A stretch of DNA of 8,151 bases from an uncultured Eubacteriales bacterium. Its GTDB lineage: Bacteria > Bacillota > Clostridia > Oscillospirales > CAG-272. Shown one piece after another: positions 5,349 through 8,151 of this stretch; position 1 is the first letter of the stretch; every line of letters starts with the position of its first letter. A program made the position numbers and the translations under genes. Under the pieces are notes generated by a model. It searched no databases, had not been told where the DNA came from, and saw only the letters and a program-made list of their open reading frames with translations. The stretch is taken from contig CAKSOR010000103.1 in assembly GCA_934477985.1 (NCBI GenBank), forward strand, positions 1-8,151, written 5' to 3'.

Positions 5349-6362
5349 GTGAACCTCTTCAAGAAACCCACCCCGGCGACCGAGCCGGAATCCATACCCG
5401 CCCCGGCTGAGTCGAACCCCTTCTTAGCCTCGCTCGACTCCCTGACCCCCGACGACATCGCGCCGAAGCCCGAGAAGAAAAAGCTCTCGTCGTCCGAGCT
5501 CATCAGCGAGATCATCCGCCGCGGAATAATCGCCGTCTGCGCGGTCGTCTTCGTCTGGAGCGCCGGAAAGCTCGCGCAGAGCTTCATCGACTACAAACGC
5601 GGCGGCGATCTCTACGGCTCAATCGCCGAGGACATATTCAATACAGATCTCGGCGGCGGTGAACGCGCCGTTCAGCTCGCGAAAAAATCCCGCGCGAACC
5701 CCTCCCTGCCCGACTACACGACCAATCTGACGAGCGACGCCGAGGATCTTTTAGACGAGATCGGCGACGGCGGCTATAACGTCAGATTCGAGCAGATGAA
5801 GTCGAATCTCACCTACTTAAAGTCCCTGAACCCCGACATCTTCGGATACATCTACATCGACGGCACGCGGATCAGCTTCCCCATAGTCCAGTCGGACGAC
5901 AACGAATATTACCTCGAGCACGCCTACACCGGCGAGTACATGGTCTGCGGCTCGATTTTCGCCGATTACCGCGCGTGGAGCGACATGATGGACAACCGCA
6001 ATACCGTCTTCTACGGTCACAACATGAAGGACGGCAATATGTTCAACAACGTCATGGAGTTCTTCGACGAGGACACCTTCAACTCGAAGGTCATCGAGGT
6101 CTACACCTTCGACGGAATCTATACCTACGAGCCCTTCGCGGTCTTCGAGGCGATCCAGACCTACCATTATTTCGAGATGGATTTCGATTCCGACCCGGAG
6201 TTTGTCGACTTCTGCTATGAGATGCAGGAGAAATCCATGTTCAATAAGCACATGGACTTCACCGCCGACGACCGCATAATAACCCTCTCGACCTGCAAGA
6301 ACGACCCGGCGGGACTCTACCGCTACGCGCTTCAGGCAAAGCTCGTAAAGGTCGAACACTAA
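5349..6362 (+). CDS. srtB: Class B sortase
   Basis: A 337-residue membrane-anchored cysteine transpeptidase. Sortases cut a sorting signal on a secreted protein and join it to the cell wall or to a pilin. One hydrophobic segment (about 59-80) follows a charged, proline-rich N-terminal stretch of roughly 58 residues, predicted to stay in the cytoplasm; this is longer than in textbook SrtB. The catalytic domain begins near residue 150 (LNPDIFGYIYIDG, 160-172). The triad is visible: His224 in FYGHNM, Cys316 in TLSTC (312-316) and Arg325 in YRYALQ. The TLSTC form, the large region between His and Cys, and FEAIQTYHYFEMDF (266-279) fit class B. The start is GTG with a GGAGG site 6 nt upstream. It is first in a cluster with the beta-helix and RlmA genes. 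No protein with a sorting signal, and no pilin or haem-uptake gene, is in the window, so its substrate is unknown. Confidence 0.95.
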   Translation: MNLFKKPTPATEPESIPAPAESNPFLASLDSLTPDDIAPKPEKKKLSSSELISEIIRRGIIAVCAVVFVWSAGKLAQSFIDYKRGGDLYGSIAEDIFNTDLGGGERAVQLAKKSRANPSLPDYTTNLTSDAEDLLDEIGDGGYNVRFEQMKSNLTYLKSLNPDIFGYIYIDGTRISFPIVQSDDNEYYLEHAYTGEYMVCGSIFADYRAWSDMMDNRNTVFYGHNMKDGNMFNNVMEFFDEDTFNSKVIEVYTFDGIYTYEPFAVFEAIQTYHYFEMDFDSDPEFVDFCYEMQEKSMFNKHMDFTADDRIITLSTCKNDPAGLYRYALQAKLVKVEH

Positions 6363-6371
6363 TGAAAGGAA

Positions 6372-6391
6372 TCTCCGCCGCCAAGCGGAGA
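6372..6391 (+). promoter_or_regulatory. Hairpin that may hide the beta-helix gene's ribosome site
   Basis: TCTCCGC (6372-6378) and GCGGAGA (6385-6391) form a perfect 7-bp stem with a 6-nt loop in the 40-nt gap between the sortase stop and the next ATG. The only Shine-Dalgarno-like sequence there, GGAG (6387-6390), is inside the right arm, 12 nt before the start. No T tract follows, so it is not a terminator. Folding could lower translation of the beta-helix gene or set its ratio to the sortase. Confidence 0.45.
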
Positions 6392-6402
6392 AACAGCGAA
6401 AA

Positions 6403-7731
6403 ATGCTCCACTACATCGACCCGGTTTCCGGAAACGACCAGAGCGACGGCGCGTCGCCCGAAACAGCGCGCCGCGACTACAGAAAGCTCAAAATCGCCCC
6501 CGGCGACACGATTCTCTTCAAGCGCGGAACAGTCCAGCGCGATTGGCTGATCCCGACCGAGGGAACACCCGAAGCCCCGACGCGTTACGGCGCGTACGGC
6601 GAGGGAAACGCCCCGGCATTCTACGGTTCGGTCGACACAAGCTCACAGGAAGACTGGAAGGAAGTCCGCGAAAACGTCTGGGAGTACACAAAACCGCTCG
6701 ACTCCGAGGTCTGCAACTTCATCTTCGACAACGGCAGAGTCGGCGCGACCCTCCGCTGGGACGAAAGCAGCCTGCAAGCCCCCGGCGACTGGTACGACAG
6801 CCGCATGGGAATGGGCGAGAAGACCGCCGATAACGTCCCTCAGCGGGTTCTGCTGTACTCGGTCGGAAACCCAGGCAAAGTCTTCACGCACATCGAGTGC
6901 GCGCTGCGCGGCAGACGCTGCCTTGTCCCGAACAAGAACTATACCGTCTTCGAGGATCTCAGCTTCTTCGGAAGCGGCGTGCATGTCTTCTCGGGCGGAG
7001 CGCACGACGTCACGATCCGCCGCTGCTCGTTCTGTTTCATCGGCGGCGCGGTCTGGAACAAGGGACTGAAAATCCGCTTCGGCAACGCGATAGAATTCTG
7101 GAACACCGGCTATAATATCACTATCGAGAACTGCTATTTCAACAATATCTACGACTCCGCGATCACCCAGCAGGGAGCGAAGCCGGATGTCGCCCCGGCG
7201 AGAAACATCGTGATGCGCCATAACCTCTTCATCGCCTGCGGAATGGGCGCGTACGAGGGACGTGACCTGATGACGGTCGCCTGCGAGTTCAGCGATAACA
7301 TCTGCCTGAACGCCGGATACGGTTTCACGGCGTTCGGCGACACCAAGCCGAGAAATTCCGAAATCTACCCGCTCCCTATGGGACACCACATATTCATGTG
7401 GCGCATCACCGAACCGGTCGAGGGCGGCTCGTTCATCGTGAAGAACAACATCTTCCGCGAGTCGACCGGCGCGAACATCTACGCCTTTATCGACGACGGC
7501 GCGGCGGCGCAGATGCGCCTCTCAGGCAACACCTACTTCACAACCGAAACCCTCCTGAACCGGCTGGGCAGCCGCCACTACACAAAGGACGACCCGATCG
7601 ACTATGACGAGGGCGGAAAATTCGAAGACACCGACGCGACCGCGCTCGCCGAAAAGTGGTTCAGCGAGACAAACACCGACCGGACTCTCGCGAAGCTCTT
7701 CACCGACGAAACAGTCGTGGCGGCGAAATGA
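6403..7731 (+). CDS. Right-handed parallel beta-helix (pectate-lyase-like) protein, no signal peptide
   Basis: A 442-residue protein. Its N-terminus (YIDPVSGND at 4-12, PGDTILFKRGT at 33-43, RYGAYGEGNAP at 61-71) is the typical opening of right-handed beta-helix proteins that bind or cleave polysaccharides. From about 176 to 380, short strands recur with Asn and aromatic ladders: HDVTIRRCSF (201-210), YNITIENCYF (237-246), RNIVMRHNLF (267-276), CEFSDNICLN (294-303), SFIVKNNIF (343-351) and MRLSGNTYF (371-379). This is the coil pattern of PbH1 repeats. No signal peptide, membrane segment or sorting signal is seen, and there are nine cysteines, so a cytoplasmic location is likely. The upstream frame has no other start codon before 6403, and the ribosome site is weak and lies in a hairpin. 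Its stop overlaps the RlmA start as ATGA. It may be a lyase, a glycosidase or a non-catalytic binding protein; catalytic residues cannot be assigned. Confidence 0.85.
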   Translation: MLHYIDPVSGNDQSDGASPETARRDYRKLKIAPGDTILFKRGTVQRDWLIPTEGTPEAPTRYGAYGEGNAPAFYGSVDTSSQEDWKEVRENVWEYTKPLDSEVCNFIFDNGRVGATLRWDESSLQAPGDWYDSRMGMGEKTADNVPQRVLLYSVGNPGKVFTHIECALRGRRCLVPNKNYTVFEDLSFFGSGVHVFSGGAHDVTIRRCSFCFIGGAVWNKGLKIRFGNAIEFWNTGYNITIENCYFNNIYDSAITQQGAKPDVAPARNIVMRHNLFIACGMGAYEGRDLMTVACEFSDNICLNAGYGFTAFGDTKPRNSEIYPLPMGHHIFMWRITEPVEGGSFIVKNNIFRESTGANIYAFIDDGAAAQMRLSGNTYFTTETLLNRLGSRHYTKDDPIDYDEGGKFEDTDATALAEKWFSETNTDRTLAKLFTDETVVAAK

Positions 7732-8151
7732 CCGGACTTATCTGCCCGGTCTGCAAGAAAAAAGGACTCGAAACGCCGCTTGAGCGCGAAAACAACAGCC
7801 TTTTCTGCGCCAACCGCCACTGCTTCGACATCGCGAAGAGCGGCGCGGTGAGCTTCACACAGCCCTCGGGCGACGACAAGGACATGGTCGCGGCGAGAAC
7901 CGCGTTCCTGGAATCCGGCGCGTATGAGAAATTCGCGAAAGCTCTCGCGTCTCATCTCACCGGCGCGAAAACGATAGTCGACGCGGGCTGCGGCGAGGGC
8001 TACTACTCAAACCTCTTCGCAAGCGAAACGGGAGCGGCAGTCTATGGCTTCGACCTCTCGAAAGCCGCTATAGATCACGCTGCGAAGAGCGCGAAAAGGC
8101 TCGGCACAAACGCCTTTTTCGCGGTCGCCGGGATATTCGACCTGCCAATAG
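7728..8151 (+). CDS. rlmA: RlmA-type 23S rRNA guanine-N1 methyltransferase, 3' end outside window
   Basis: The first 141 codons of a SAM-dependent methyltransferase that continues past the window edge; E. coli RlmA has about 269 residues, so roughly half is present. The N-terminal zinc site is visible: Cys6 and Cys9 (CPVC), Cys27 and His31, followed by CFD (32-34) as in the family's HxFD motif. A G-D-x-x-x-M...AR..FL..G.Y stretch (48-66) links it to the methyltransferase domain. There the SAM-binding motif I VDAGCGEGYY (84-93) and an acidic post-I residue Asp109 (FDLSK) are clear. The family methylates N1 of a guanine in domain II hairpin 35 of 23S rRNA: G745 in the RlmA(I) group and G748 in the RlmA(II)/TlrB group. 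Which group this belongs to cannot be told from half a protein. The start overlaps the beta-helix stop by 4 nt. Confidence 0.9.
   Translation, partial: MTGLICPVCKKKGLETPLERENNSLFCANRHCFDIAKSGAVSFTQPSGDDKDMVAARTAFLESGAYEKFAKALASHLTGAKTIVDAGCGEGYYSNLFASETGAAVYGFDLSKAAIDHAAKSAKRLGTNAFFAVAGIFDLPI

Noticed and set aside
6362..6550. A 62-residue frame starting at the TAATG just after the sortase stop
   Set aside because: It runs out of frame into the beta-helix gene, is Ser/Thr/Arg-rich like a shifted frame, and shows no motif. The start overlap with the sortase stop is tempting but unsupported.
6643..7389. A 248-residue minus-strand open frame
   Set aside because: It is opposite the beta-helix gene, has no family motif, and no promoter or ribosome site was seen.

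Overview
The window looks like chromosomal DNA from a low-to-moderate AT, Gram-positive anaerobe, most likely a gut Clostridia member (Oscillospiraceae/Ruminococcaceae-like). This is an inference from four things: a class B sortase, strong Shine-Dalgarno sites, near-perfect housekeeping sigma promoters with 17-nt spacers, and GC-rich coding sequence broken by AT-rich intergenic promoters. No phage, transposase, tRNA, rRNA or CRISPR signal was found.

Layout. (1) Positions 94-1137, minus strand: a Gfo/Idh/MocA-type NAD(P)-dependent oxidoreductase with its own promoter and a GC-rich leader hairpin. (2) Positions 1205-1363: a divergent, AT-rich promoter region with a consensus promoter on each strand. 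(3) Positions 1364-5089, plus strand: a tightly packed four-gene operon. It holds a calcineurin-like metallophosphoesterase, a second PP2A-like metallophosphoesterase with a C-terminal SH3-like tail, a GNAT acetyltransferase, and S-adenosylhomocysteine hydrolase (ahcY). Gene joints are a 4-nt overlap, an 11-nt overlap and a 12-nt gap. (4) Positions 5090-5348: a non-coding region with several hairpins, including a perfect 20-bp stem, and an intrinsic terminator physically interleaved with a promoter. (5) Positions 5349-8151, plus strand: a class B sortase (GTG start), a right-handed beta-helix protein without a signal peptide, and the first 141 codons of an RlmA-type 23S rRNA guanine-N1 methyltransferase that runs off the window.

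How the genes may work together. AhcY removes S-adenosylhomocysteine, the product of all SAM-dependent methylations. It is cotranscribed with two phosphoesterases and an acetyltransferase rather than with other methionine-cycle genes, so any joint role is unproven. The sortase, beta-helix and RlmA genes are packed together, but no sortase substrate is visible. I see no clear defence or mobile system. The most unusual material is the intergenic architecture at 5090-5340, the ahcY operon composition, and the cytoplasmic-looking beta-helix protein coupled to an rRNA methyltransferase.
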